64,000 bases of DNA from CAWCQC01 sp963819905 (GTDB taxonomy: Bacteria > Actinomycetota > Thermoleophilia > Gaiellales > Gaiellaceae): contig CAWFXP010000010.1 in assembly GCA_963819905.1 (NCBI GenBank), positions 62,001 to 126,000 of the forward strand, read 5' to 3'. A program made the translations under genes and the position numbers. The notes under the pieces are model-generated. The model was not told the origin of the DNA and did not search any database. It saw nothing but the letters and a program-made list of their open reading frames with translations. Shown piece by piece: positions 17,391 through 27,341 of the stretch (position 1 is the first letter of the stretch; each line of letters opens with the position of its first letter).

Positions 17391-17765
17391 ATGCCCTACA
17401 CCGACGCCTCCACAGAGTTCTTCGACGAGCTCGGCCGCCGAGGTTACGAACCGTTGCTACACGCTGCGACAGGAACGGTGCGGGTCGACCTCGAGCAGGG
17501 CGGTAAGACAGATCGCTGGTTTGTCGCCATCGATCGGGGAACGGTCTCGGTCTCTCGCAGGAACGTCCGGGCCGACTGCGTGCTACGCCTCGCCCGGGAG
17601 CTCTTCGACGATCTTGCCCGCGGAGAGGGCAATGGGTTGGCAGCGGTCCTGCGCGGAGAGGTTGCAGTCGAGGGCAACCTCGAGCTGATCCTGTTCTTCC
17701 AGCGGCTGTTCCCCGGTCCGGCGGGAGCAGGCCGCGATGTCGGGGACGGGAAGGCCGGGGCATGA
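17391..17765 (+). CDS. SCP2 sterol-binding domain protein
   Basis: 124 aa, one SCP2-like domain (lipid-binding fold). Visible hallmarks are TVRVDLEQGGKTDRWFVAIDRGTVSVS and the C-terminal helix block GLAAVLRGEVAVEGNLELILFFQRLFPG, which matches the family ending. Such proteins bind hydrophobic ligands; the partner here is unknown. First gene of the operon; its stop overlaps the start of the debranching enzyme gene by 4 bp (ATGA). A direct link to sugar metabolism is not obvious, so its presence here rests on operon position. Confidence 0.82.
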   Translation: MPYTDASTEFFDELGRRGYEPLLHAATGTVRVDLEQGGKTDRWFVAIDRGTVSVSRRNVRADCVLRLARELFDDLARGEGNGLAAVLRGEVAVEGNLELILFFQRLFPGPAGAGRDVGDGKAGA

Positions 17766-19813
17766 GCGACGGCCTGATCCAGATCCTCGACGGGAACACC
17801 TTCGTCGTCAGCGACGAGCGCGGCGACATCGAGGCCTCGTCCACCGATCCGACGGGTCTCTTCTCGTTCGACACGCGCTTCCTCTCGAAGTGGGTCCTGA
17901 CCGTGAACGGAGAGCGGCTAAATGCGCTCTCGACGGACGACCTCCACTACTACGAGACCCGCTTCTTCCTCGTACCCGGAACCGGGACGGTCTACGTCGA
18001 CGCGAAGCTCTCCGTGATCCGCCAACGGGCGGTCGCTGATGGCTTCGAGGAATCGATCACGATCTTGAATCACGACGACGAGCGGGTCGATCTCACCGTT
18101 CGCCTCGAGGCAGGGTCCGATTTCGCCGACCTGTTCGAGGTCAAGGACGCGCTCGAGAAGAAGGGCGAGTACTACGCCCGCGTCAAGAGAGGGCGCCTTC
18201 TCCTCGGCTACGCGCGCGAGGCGTACAGGCGCGAAACGGAGATCTCGGCGACGGCTCCGGCGAAGCTCGACGAGAACGGCCTGACCTTCAAGGTTCGGAT
18301 CGAGCCACACGGCGAGTGGTCGACGGACCTGCACGTCGCAGCCGTCCTGCTCGGCGCGGGTGGGATCAACCTGCGGCCGAACACGAAGAAACCGCCTCGT
18401 CACAGCATGGAGCGCAGTCTCCAGAAATGGCTCGAGGAGTCGCCGCGGATCGAATGCGACTGGGAGCCTCTCCGCGCGACGTACCGCCGCAGCCTCGTCG
18501 ACCTCGCTGCACTGCGCTTCTCGCCGATGATCGCGGGAGGACGAAGCCTGCCGGCCGCGGGCCTGCCGTGGTTCATGACGATGTTCGGCCGTGACAGCAT
18601 CTTCACGAGTCTGCAGGCGCTGCCGTTCACGCCGGAACTCGCGGCAACGACCCTGCGAGTGCTCGGCATGTGGCAGGGAAGCCGGGTCGACGACTTCCGT
18701 GACGAGGATCCGGGTCGCATCCCGCACGAGATGCGCTACGGCGAGATGACTGCTTTCGAGGAGCGGCCGCATTCGCCGTACTACGGCTGCGCCGACGCAA
18801 CCCCGCTCTACGTGGTGCTCCTCGACGAGTACGAACGCTGGACCGGAGATCGGAAGCTCGTGCGCGAGCTGGAGCACGAGGCGCGGGCCGCTCTTCGCTG
18901 GATCGACGAGTACGCCGACCTCATGGACAACGGCTACGTCTCCTATCAGCGCCGCAACGAGGAGACGGGCCTCGAGAACCAGTGCTGGAAGGACTCCTGG
19001 GACTCGATCTCCTACCGCGACGGCAGGCTCCCCGGGTTCCCGCGGGCGACCTGCGAGCTCCAGGGCTACGCGTACGACGCGAAGGTGCGCGGTGCCCGCC
19101 TCGCGCGGCTGATCTGGAAGGATCAGGCCTTCGCGGACGAGCTCGAGAAGCAGGCGGCCGATCTGAAGCGCCGCTTCAACCGCGACTTCTGGATCGAGGA
19201 CGGCCAGTACTTCGCACTCGCCCTCGACGCCGAGGGCAAGCAGGTCGACGCGCTCGCCTCGAACAACGGCCACTTGCTCTGGAGCGGCATCGTCGACAAG
19301 TCCAAGGCCAGAGCGCTCGCGCGGCACCTCCTCGGCCCTCGGCTCTTCTCAGGCTGGGGAGTGCGCACACTCGCCGAAGGCGAGGGCCGCTACAACCCGA
19401 TCGGCTACCACGTCGGGACGGTCTGGCCCTTCGACAACTCGTTCATCGCCTGGGGCCTCCGCCGCTACGGCTTCAAGGAGGAAGCGGCGGCCATCGCCTC
19501 CGGCATCCTCGACGCAGCTGAGTTCTTCGACGGGCGCCTGCCGGAGGCGTTCGGGGGCTACGAACGGCCCCTGACGAAGTACCCGGTGCAGTACCCGACT
19601 GCGTGCAGCCCGCAGGCCTGGTCGACCGGCGCGCCGCTCCTGTTCCTGCGCACGATGCTCGGACTGGAGCCCACCGGCGACCATCTGATCGTCGACCCGG
19701 CGCTGCCGGTGGGGATCGGCCATCTCGAGCTGCTCGACATCCCCGGTCGCTGGGGCCGGATCGATGCGTTCGGGCGCGGCCGCGTCCACATCGACAAGAA
19801 CGGGAGAAGCTGA
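17762..19813 (+). CDS. Amylo-alpha-1,6-glucosidase-type glycogen debranching enzyme
   Basis: 683 aa. The N-terminal GDE_N_bis-type beta domain spans roughly residues 10-220 (SSTDPTGLFSFDTRFLSKW). The (alpha/alpha)6 catalytic domain follows, with FGRDSIFTSLQALPF, MRYGEM, the acidic motif ENQCWKDSWDSI and the closing block VGTVWPFDNSFIAWGL. It would remove alpha-1,6 branches or related glucosyl units from storage glucan in the cytoplasm (no signal peptide). ATG 17762 overlaps the SCP2 stop. Next comes zwf after a 1-bp gap, then a GH15 enzyme, so the set looks like stored-sugar mobilisation. The exact substrate could also be a trehalose-derived or maltodextrin product. Confidence 0.88.
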   Translation: MSDGLIQILDGNTFVVSDERGDIEASSTDPTGLFSFDTRFLSKWVLTVNGERLNALSTDDLHYYETRFFLVPGTGTVYVDAKLSVIRQRAVADGFEESITILNHDDERVDLTVRLEAGSDFADLFEVKDALEKKGEYYARVKRGRLLLGYAREAYRRETEISATAPAKLDENGLTFKVRIEPHGEWSTDLHVAAVLLGAGGINLRPNTKKPPRHSMERSLQKWLEESPRIECDWEPLRATYRRSLVDLAALRFSPMIAGGRSLPAAGLPWFMTMFGRDSIFTSLQALPFTPELAATTLRVLGMWQGSRVDDFRDEDPGRIPHEMRYGEMTAFEERPHSPYYGCADATPLYVVLLDEYERWTGDRKLVRELEHEARAALRWIDEYADLMDNGYVSYQRRNEETGLENQCWKDSWDSISYRDGRLPGFPRATCELQGYAYDAKVRGARLARLIWKDQAFADELEKQAADLKRRFNRDFWIEDGQYFALALDAEGKQVDALASNNGHLLWSGIVDKSKARALARHLLGPRLFSGWGVRTLAEGEGRYNPIGYHVGTVWPFDNSFIAWGLRRYGFKEEAAAIASGILDAAEFFDGRLPEAFGGYERPLTKYPVQYPTACSPQAWSTGAPLLFLRTMLGLEPTGDHLIVDPALPVGIGHLELLDIPGRWGRIDAFGRGRVHIDKNGRS

Positions 19814-19814
19814 C

Positions 19815-21197
19815 ATGGCGAACGCCGACGTACTCGTCATCTTCGGGATCACGGGCGATCTGGCGAAGGTGATGACGTTCCACTCCCTGTACCGACTCGA
19901 GCGGCGCGGGCTGCTCGAGTGCCCGATCGTCGGCGTCGCAGTGGACGACTGGACCGTGGACCAGCTGGTCGAGCGTGCACGCGATTCGATCGTGGGAACC
20001 GGAGAGCAGCTCGATGCGGAGGTGTTCGACCGCCTCGCGGCCCGCTTCTCCTACGTGCAGGGCGACTTCGCAGACGCTGCCACCTACGACCGCGTGGGCA
20101 CGGCGATCAAGGGCACCGAGAGCCCCGTTTTCTATCTCGAGATCCCGCCGTTCCTCTTCGGCCGGGTCATCAAGGGCCTGTCGGAGGCGGGTCTCACCAA
20201 GGCGGCCCGGGTGGTCGTCGAGAAGCCCTTTGGCCACGACCAGGCCTCGGCTACCGCGCTCGCCGCAGAGATCCACCAGTACATCAACGAGTCCCAGCTC
20301 TACCGGATCGACCACTTCCTCGGAAAGATGGGCCTCGAGGAGATCCTGTACCTGCGTTTCGCGAACACGATGCTCGAGCCGGTCTGGAACCGGAACTACG
20401 TCGAGTGCGTCGAGATCACGATGGCCGAGGACTTCGGCGTCGAGGATCGTGGCCACTTCTACGACCCGGTCGGCGCGCTCCGCGACGTGGTCGTGAACCA
20501 CATGATGCAAGTGGTCGGCGCCACGGCGATGGAGCCTCCCTCGGGTGGCGATCCCGAAACGCTCAAGGACGGGATCGTTGCCCTGTTTCGCGCGATCGGC
20601 CAGGCGGACCCGGCCCACTACGTCCGAGGTCAGTACGACGGCTACCTCGCCATCGACGGGGTCGCTGACGACTCGACCACCGAGACGTATGCGGCCCTCC
20701 GCCTCGACATCGACAACTGGCGCTGGTCGGGCGTGCCGTTTTTCCTACGCACGGGCAAGCGCCTGCCCGTGACGCAGACCGAGGTCAGACTCGTCTTCAA
20801 GCACCCGCCCGGGCTCGGCTTTGCGGCCTTGGGCAGGGATCCGGAGCCCGACCAGTTCGCGGTAAAGCTCGATCCCTCGACCGGGGTCCAACTGCTCCTC
20901 GACGCGCATCGGGCGGATGCACCCAGGGCCGAGTCGATCACGCTCGACATGGAGTTCGCCGAGGAGGGCGGGGAAGGGCCAACCCCCTACGAAGTGCTGC
21001 TGCACGCCGCCATGGTCGGCCAGAGCACCCGTTTCACCCGCCAGGACGGCGTCGAGCAGACATGGCGAATCATGCAGCCGCTGCTCGACTCGCCGCCGCC
21101 TGTCCAACCGTACGCGCCGGGTTCGTGGGGTCCCGCGGCCGCCGACGAGCTCGTCGCGGGACATGGCCGCTGGCACGGTCCGTGGATCGAGTCGTGA
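19815..21197 (+). CDS. zwf: Glucose-6-phosphate dehydrogenase
   Basis: 460 aa. Catalyses oxidation of glucose 6-phosphate to 6-phosphogluconolactone, entering the pentose phosphate pathway. The nucleotide motif is GITGDLAK, the EKPFGHD lysine loop is present, and the active-site signature reads RIDHFLGK, i.e. Phe in place of the usual Tyr, with the catalytic His retained. C-terminal YEVLLHAAMVGQSTRFTRQD is typical. The gene is shorter than many Zwf proteins (about 490-510 aa). ATG 19815 follows the upstream stop by 1 bp; the 3' end overlaps the GH15 gene (GTGA). Its place between two glycoside hydrolases suggests it receives glucose after phosphorylation by a kinase encoded elsewhere. Confidence 0.95.
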   Translation: MANADVLVIFGITGDLAKVMTFHSLYRLERRGLLECPIVGVAVDDWTVDQLVERARDSIVGTGEQLDAEVFDRLAARFSYVQGDFADAATYDRVGTAIKGTESPVFYLEIPPFLFGRVIKGLSEAGLTKAARVVVEKPFGHDQASATALAAEIHQYINESQLYRIDHFLGKMGLEEILYLRFANTMLEPVWNRNYVECVEITMAEDFGVEDRGHFYDPVGALRDVVVNHMMQVVGATAMEPPSGGDPETLKDGIVALFRAIGQADPAHYVRGQYDGYLAIDGVADDSTTETYAALRLDIDNWRWSGVPFFLRTGKRLPVTQTEVRLVFKHPPGLGFAALGRDPEPDQFAVKLDPSTGVQLLLDAHRADAPRAESITLDMEFAEEGGEGPTPYEVLLHAAMVGQSTRFTRQDGVEQTWRIMQPLLDSPPPVQPYAPGSWGPAAADELVAGHGRWHGPWIES

Positions 21198-23089
21198 GCG
21201 ACGCCGACCCGAAGTCCGCCCCGCAGAGCGCCGCCGCGCCCTCGCCGTTTCCGCCCATCGCGGACTACGCGTTCCTCTCCAACTGCCACACCGGGGCACT
21301 CGTCGCGCCCGACGGGTCGATCGACTGGCTCTGCATCCCGAGCTTCGATGCGCCCAGTGTCTTCGGCAGCCTGCTCGACCGCGAGGCCGGGTCGTTCCGC
21401 TTGGGGCCTTTCGGGTTCAACCACCCTACGCGCCGGGTGTACGAGTCGGGTACGAACGTCCTGGCCACCACGTGGCGGACGCCGACCGGCTGGCTGCAGG
21501 TCCGTGAGGCACTGACGATGGGCCCGCGCCAGGGAGAGGACACGATCACCCCGCACACGCGCCCGCCCGCTGACACCGACGCAGACCACATGCTGGTGCG
21601 CACGGTCGAATGTCTCGAGGGTCGTGTCGAGATCGATCTCGTGTGCGAGCCGGTCTTCGACTACGGGAGCACGCCCGCCGAATGGACGCTCGTGGACGGC
21701 AACCGGCAGGCGGCCGATGCGTCCGGCGCCGGAACGACGTTCCGTCTGCGGACGGACATGGCACTGGGGATCGAGGGCAACCGCGCCCGCGCGAGGCACG
21801 TGCTCGAGCCCGGCGAGAAGGTCTTCTGCTCGTTGTCATGGGCGGAGGATCTCGCCTCGCCCGAGGATTGCGGAGAGGCCGAGGCGCGCCTCACACAGAC
21901 CGCGCGCTACTGGCGCAACTGGTTGGCAGGATCACGGATTCCCGACCATCCCTGGCTCGAGCAAATCCAGCGCTCGGCGCTCGCGATCAAGGGGCTCACG
22001 TACATGCCGACCGGAGCGACCGTGGCAGCGGCCACGACGTCGCTTCCGGAGACCCCCGGTGGCGAGCGCAACTGGGACTACCGGTACACCTGGGTGCGCG
22101 ACTCCACCTTCACCCTCCAGGCGCTCCACTGGCTGAACCTCGACTGGGAGGCCGACGAGTTCATGCAGTTCATCGCCGACCTCGAGGCCAACGAGGACGG
22201 CGCGCTGCAGATCATGTACGGCATCGACGGGCGGCGAGACCTGACCGAGACTACTCGCGACGATCTCTCCGGCTACGCGGGGGCGCGCCCGGTTCGAATC
22301 GGTAACGGTGCGTTCGATCAACGCCAGAACGACGTCTACGGCGCCGTACTCGACTCGATCTTGCTTCATACCGAGCGCAGCAAGCGTCTGCCGAGAAGGC
22401 TCTGGCCGATCGTTCGGGCCCAGGCGGAGTGTGCGACGAAGGTCTGGCGCGAGCCGGACCAGGGAATCTGGGAGGCCCGCGGGAAGCCACAACACTACGT
22501 CTCCTCGAAGCTCATGTGCTGGGTGGCTCTCGACCGCGCGGCAAAGCTCGCCGAGATCCGGGGCGACCCGGCCCTGCGCGAAGCCTGGCAGGCGACCGGC
22601 GACGAGATCCGCGCGGACATCCTCGAGCACGGTGTCAGCGAACGAGGCGTTCTCCGTCAGCACTATGCGACGGACGCCCTTGACGCCTCCGTGCTGCTCG
22701 CGGCGATGTTCGGGTTCCTACCGCGTGACGACGAACGCCTTCGCACGACCGTCCTGGCGATCGCGGAGGAGCTCACCGAGGACGGCTTCGTGCTGCGCTA
22801 CCGCACGGACGAGACGGACGACGGTCTGTCGGGCAAGGAAGGGACGTTCCTCATCTGCTCGTTCTGGCTCGTCTCCGCGCTGGCGATCGTGGGGGAGCTA
22901 CAACGCGCCCGCGACCTGATGGAGCGCCTGATGCGGATCGCCTCGCCGCTCGGCCTGTACGCGGAGGAGTTCGACGCCGGCACGGGTCGCCACCTCGGGA
23001 ACTTCCCGCAGGCCTTCTCCCACCTGGCGCTGATCGAAGCCGCAGCGCGGATCATCCTCGCCGAGCGACTGAAGGAGTTGTCAGCGTGA
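21194..23089 (+). CDS. Glycoside hydrolase family 15 protein (glucoamylase/trehalase type)
   Basis: 631 aa. The N-terminal trehalase-like beta domain begins ADYAFLSNCHTGALVAPDG and the (alpha/alpha)6 domain carries RNWDYRYTWVRDSTF, ALQIMYGIDG and the family ending LSGKEGTFLICSFWLVSAL, where the Glu is the expected general base. Actinobacterial members of this group hydrolyse trehalose or maltooligosaccharides to glucose. No signal peptide is visible, so a cytoplasmic role fits. GTG 21194 was chosen because it overlaps the zwf stop by 4 bp and lies just before the conserved start. It overlaps the GMC oxidoreductase start at 23086. Confidence 0.92.
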   Translation: MSDADPKSAPQSAAAPSPFPPIADYAFLSNCHTGALVAPDGSIDWLCIPSFDAPSVFGSLLDREAGSFRLGPFGFNHPTRRVYESGTNVLATTWRTPTGWLQVREALTMGPRQGEDTITPHTRPPADTDADHMLVRTVECLEGRVEIDLVCEPVFDYGSTPAEWTLVDGNRQAADASGAGTTFRLRTDMALGIEGNRARARHVLEPGEKVFCSLSWAEDLASPEDCGEAEARLTQTARYWRNWLAGSRIPDHPWLEQIQRSALAIKGLTYMPTGATVAAATTSLPETPGGERNWDYRYTWVRDSTFTLQALHWLNLDWEADEFMQFIADLEANEDGALQIMYGIDGRRDLTETTRDDLSGYAGARPVRIGNGAFDQRQNDVYGAVLDSILLHTERSKRLPRRLWPIVRAQAECATKVWREPDQGIWEARGKPQHYVSSKLMCWVALDRAAKLAEIRGDPALREAWQATGDEIRADILEHGVSERGVLRQHYATDALDASVLLAAMFGFLPRDDERLRTTVLAIAEELTEDGFVLRYRTDETDDGLSGKEGTFLICSFWLVSALAIVGELQRARDLMERLMRIASPLGLYAEEFDAGTGRHLGNFPQAFSHLALIEAAARIILAERLKELSA

Positions 23090-24643
23090 GCGACTATGAC
23101 GTCATCATCATCGGAACCGGTGCCGGCGGCGGCACGCTCGCCCGGCACCTTGCGCCCACAGGCAAGAGCATCCTCCTGCTCGAGCGGGGAGATTGGCTCC
23201 CGCGCGAGCCGGAGAACTGGCTCGCACAAGACGTCTTCGCCGAGAATCGCTACGTCTCGCCGGATACCTGGTACGACGACGAAGGCAAGCCGTTCCAGCC
23301 GCAGATCCACTACTTCGTCGGCGGAGCGACCAAGCTGTACGGCGCCGCGCTCTACCGCCTCCGCGCGGAGGATTTCGGTGAGCTCCGGCATCACGACGGC
23401 ATCTCGCCCGCCTGGCCGGTCTCCTACGACGAGCTCGAGCCGTACTACACCAAAGCGGAGCATCTCTATCAGGTGCACGGCGCCCGCGGCGAGGATCCCA
23501 CCGAGCCTCACGCGAGCGCCGCGTATCCGTTCCCGGCGCTCTCCCACGAGCCGCGGATCCAGCAGCTCTCCGACGACCTCGCCGCCGCGGGCTATCACCC
23601 CTTCCACGCGCCGTGCGGCGTGATGCTCGACGAGGCGAACATGCCGTACAGCGCCTGCGTCCGCTGCGCGAACTGTGACGGCTTCCCTTGCCTGGTTCAT
23701 GCGAAGTCGGATGCCGAGATCCTGGGTGTGCGGCCCGCGCTCGAGCACGCGAACGTCACGCTGCTCACCAACGCGAGGGCGGTCCGGCTCGAGACGAAAT
23801 CAAGCCGGCACGGCCGTCACGGGTGTCCTGGTGGAGGGCGAGGACGGAACACAAACGTTCGGCGGCGACCTCTTCGTCGTCGCGTGCGGGGCTGCGAACA
23901 CCGCCAAGCTCCTGCTCATGTCGGCGACCGACAAGCACCCGAACGGCCTGGCCAACAGCTCGGATCAGGTCGGCCGCAACTACATGTTTCACGCAAGTCG
24001 CGCGGTGCTGGCTCTCTCGCGTGAGGAGAACCCCACCGTGTACCAGAAGACGCTGGGACTCAACGACTTCTACTTCGGCGACGACGGCGAGGGCGTCGAC
24101 TATCCGCTCGGGAACATCCAGATGGTCGGGAAGTCACAGTCGCCGATGTTCCGCGGTGAGAAACCGAAGGAGACCAGGCTGGCACCGCACTGGACGCTCG
24201 AGCGCATCGCCAAGCATGCGATCGACTTCTGGCTCTCGACCGAGGACCTGCCTCGAGCCGACAACCGGGTCACCGTCGACGGTGAGGGGAAGCTCACTCT
24301 GAGCTACACGCCGACGAACGACGTCCCGAAGCAGAAGCTGTACGAGAAGCTCGAGTCGATCCTCGGGAAGCTGAACATGAACGCCAGCCACTTGATCCAT
24401 CGCTTCGCCTACATGAAGACCGACATCCCGGTGGCCGGTGTGGCTCACCAGGCGGGCACCTGCCGGTTCGGTGACGATCCGACGACCTATGTCCTGAACA
24501 GGGACTGCCGCGCCCACGAGCTCGACAACCTCTACGTCGTCGACACGAGCGTCTTCCCGAGTATCGGCGCGGTCAATCCCGCTCTGACGGCGATGGCGAA
24601 CTCGCTCCGCGTGGGCGATCACCTGGTCGAGCGTTTGGGGTGA
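23086..24643 (+). pseudogene. GMC-family FAD oxidoreductase, frameshifted
   Basis: About 518 aa if repaired. The N-terminus has the FAD motif IIIGTGAGGGTLARHLA, and the C-terminus the GMC ending HQAGTCRFGDDP ... NLYVVDTSVFPSIGAVNPALT, with the active-site His/Asn pair expected in this block. The frame breaks at 23797-23799: a run of three A where two would continue the frame as ETNQAGTAVTGVLVEGEDG. All sequence after that is well conserved. GMC proteins oxidise alcohols or sugars (for example glucose or gluconate type dehydrogenases); this one lies between sugar hydrolases and the respiratory genes, so a quinone-linked sugar dehydrogenase is a reasonable guess. A sequencing error is likely enough that the gene may be intact. 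Confidence 0.85.
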
Positions 24644-25942
24644 CGACGGGGACGACCGCTGCACATCGGGTCGTGATCGTGGGCGCCGGCTTCGGCGGCC
24701 TGTTCGCGGCGAAGTTCCTGCGTCGGGCGCCGGTCGAGGTGAGGCTCGTCGACCGCACCAACCATCATCTGTTCCAGCCGTTGCTCTACCAGGTGGCAAC
24801 CGGGATCCTCTCCGCGGGCGAGGTCGCTCCGGCGACCCGTGACATCCTGCGCAAGCACAGAAACGTCGCGGTCGAGCTCGGCGACGTGACCGGCTTCGAC
24901 CTGGACGCGAGGCTCGTTTCGGCCGTCCGGCCGGACGGGTCGCAGGCAGCGCTCCCGTACGACAGCCTGATCGTCGCGGCCGGCGTGGGGCAGTCGTACT
25001 TCGGGAACGACCAGTTCGAGAGGTGGGCGCCCGGAATGAAATCGCTCGCCGATGCGCTCGAGCACCGAGGCCGGATCTTCGGGGCCTTCGAGATGGCCGA
25101 GCTCGCGGACGACGCAGACGAGCGACGCGCGTGGCTCACCTTCGTCGTGGTCGGCGGAGGACCGACCGGTGTCGAGATCGCCGGACAGATCGCCGAGCTC
25201 GCGAGGAGAGCGCTCCACGGCAACTTCAGCCGGATGGACCCGGCTCAGGTGCGGGTGCTCCTGTTCGACGGCGGCAAGGAGATCCTGGCGACGTTCGGCG
25301 ACAAGCTCTCGGCGGTCGGTACGCGTGAGCTCGAGCGAACGGGCGTCGAGATCCACGTCCAGTCGATCGTGACCAATGTGGATGCGGACGGTGTGGAGGT
25401 GAAAGGCAAGGACGGCTCGGTCGAGCGCTACCCGGCCAAGACGAAGATCTGGGCGGCCGGCGTCGCAGCGTCACCCCTTGCGAAGCAGCTGGCCGATGCG
25501 AGCGGGCGCCGAGTGCGACCGCGCCGGCCGCATTAAGGTGCTGCCGGACTGCTCGCTTCCGGGCCATCCCGAAGTCTTCGTCGTCGGAGACATGATGAAC
25601 CTCGACGATCTCCCGGGCGTCGCCGAAGTCGCGATGCAGTCGGGCATCCACGCGGCGAGGACGATCAAGAAGCGGCTGGACGCCGGCAAGGAATCCGCTC
25701 CGTTCAAGTACCGCGACCTCGGCAGCATGGCGGCCGTCTCACGCCGCCGGGCAATCGTCAGCTTCCATGGAGTGCGGATCTCGGGGTTTCCGGGCTGGTT
25801 GATGTGGCTCGGCGTCCACGTCACGTTCATGACCGGTTTCAAGAACCGCTTCACCACGCTCTTCAGCTGGGCGCTCAGCTTCCTCGGCCGTGGCCGCAAC
25901 GAGCGCGCGATAACGACCCGGATCCATACCGATGACCGTTGA
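24640..25942 (+). pseudogene. ndh: Type II NADH dehydrogenase (NDH-2), frameshifted
   Basis: About 433 aa if repaired. NDH-2 passes electrons from NADH to quinone without pumping protons. The FAD motif VVIVGAGFGGLFAAK, the quinone-side HHLFQPLLYQVATG, the NADH motif VVVGGGPTGVEIAGQIAEL and the C-terminal FAD block HPEVFVVGDM are present; the C-terminus has a membrane-binding hydrophobic helix (GWLMWLGVHVTFMTGF). The frame breaks at 25504-25506 (GGG); deleting one G gives DASGAECDRAGRIKVLPDC in one frame. GTG 24640 overlaps the GMC stop by 4 bp and the 3' end overlaps cydA by 11 bp. It would feed quinol to the cytochrome bd oxidase encoded next. Confidence 0.9.
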
Positions 25943-27341
25943 CACGATCGTCGCAGATGTGCTCGAGCTCTCCCGCTGGCAGTTCGCGCTGACGACGCTC
26001 TACCACTTCATCTTCGTGCCGCTGACGCTGGGACTGGCGCCGTTCGTGGCGATCATGCAGACGCTCTGGTATCGCAACGGCGACGAGAAGTGGCTGCGCC
26101 TGTCCCGGTTCTTCGGCACGCTCTTCCTGATCAACTTCGCGATCGGCGCCGCGACCGGCCTGGTGCAGGAGTTCCAGTTCGGGATGAACTGGTCGTCCTT
26201 CTCGAGCTTCGTCGGCGACGTCTTCGGCTCTCCGCTCGCGCTGGAGGGGCTCGGGGCGTTCATGCTCGAGTCGACGTTCATCGGTCTTTGGATCTTCGGC
26301 CGCGACCGCCTCAGTCCGAGGCTGCATCTCATGACGATCTACCTGGTCTGGATCGGAAGCTGGCTGTCCGCGTATTTCATCATCGCGGCGAACTCGTGGA
26401 TGCAGCACCCCGTCGGCTACACGGTCAATCAGCAGACGGGGCGGGCGCAGGCGAACGACATCTTCGAGATCCTCTTTCAAGAGTTCGCACTCGTTGCGTG
26501 GGGGCACATCATCCTGGCCGGGCTGCTGACGGGCGGGTTCGTCGTTCTCGGCGTCGCCTGCTGGCACCTGAGGCGCGGGAGGAACGTCGGGTTGTTTCGC
26601 GGTGCGGCCACCCTGGCGATCATCGTCGTGCTGCCCGTGTCCTTCATCCAGCTGATCTTCGGCAGCGAGTTCGGCGTCGTCGTCACCGACGCGCAGCCGA
26701 TGAAGATCGCCGCCACCGAGGCGCTGTGGGACACGGAGGAGCCGGCGGCCTTCTCGCTGTTCCAGATCGGAGGCTTCTCCGAGGACGACCAGACGCCGTC
26801 GTTCGACATCGAGATCCCGGGCCTGCTCTCGTTCCTCGCGACGAACTCGTTTTCCGGCCAGGTCATCGGGATGAACCAGCTCCAGGCCCAGTACGAGCAG
26901 CAGTACGGGCCCGGCAATTACATCCCCGACGTCGAGCTCGTCTACTGGAGCATGCGCGTCATGGCCTACCTCGGGACGCTGTCCGCGTTCCTCGCGCTCT
27001 GGGGCGGCTGGCTCGTCTGGCGCAAGAAGCTCGAGCAGTCAACGTGGTTCCAGCGCGCGGCGATCGCAGGCATCGCGTTTCCATTCCTCTCGAACTTCGC
27101 CGGCTGGATCCTGACCGAGGCCGGTCGCCAGCCGTGGGTCGTCTTCGGGGTGCTGCGAACGGAGGACGCCGTCTCCCCGTCGGTCAGCACGGCGACGGTC
27201 GCGCTCAGCCTCGGCGCCTTCATGTTCCTGTACACGATTCTCGGAGTCGTCGACTTCGTGCTGATGCGCCGCTACGCCCGGCTCGACCCGCCGGAGCTCG
27301 AGCCCGAGGAGGACGAGGCGCTTCCGGCGCCGAGCTACTGA
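25932..27341 (+). CDS. cydA: Cytochrome bd quinol oxidase subunit I
   Basis: 469 aa membrane subunit carrying haems b558, b595 and d. Haem ligands are recognisable: the early His in TTLYHFIFVP, His in VAWGHIILAG and Met in YWSMRVMAY. The conserved GRQPWVVFG and a Glu-rich first half (GLVQEFQFGMNW) match CydA, and the Q loop is short, i.e. the S-type without a C-terminal insertion. It reduces O2 to water using quinol with high affinity. ATG 25932 overlaps the NDH-2 3' end, and TGATG joins it to cydB. Confidence 0.97.
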   Translation: MTVDTIVADVLELSRWQFALTTLYHFIFVPLTLGLAPFVAIMQTLWYRNGDEKWLRLSRFFGTLFLINFAIGAATGLVQEFQFGMNWSSFSSFVGDVFGSPLALEGLGAFMLESTFIGLWIFGRDRLSPRLHLMTIYLVWIGSWLSAYFIIAANSWMQHPVGYTVNQQTGRAQANDIFEILFQEFALVAWGHIILAGLLTGGFVVLGVACWHLRRGRNVGLFRGAATLAIIVVLPVSFIQLIFGSEFGVVVTDAQPMKIAATEALWDTEEPAAFSLFQIGGFSEDDQTPSFDIEIPGLLSFLATNSFSGQVIGMNQLQAQYEQQYGPGNYIPDVELVYWSMRVMAYLGTLSAFLALWGGWLVWRKKLEQSTWFQRAAIAGIAFPFLSNFAGWILTEAGRQPWVVFGVLRTEDAVSPSVSTATVALSLGAFMFLYTILGVVDFVLMRRYARLDPPELEPEEDEALPAPSY

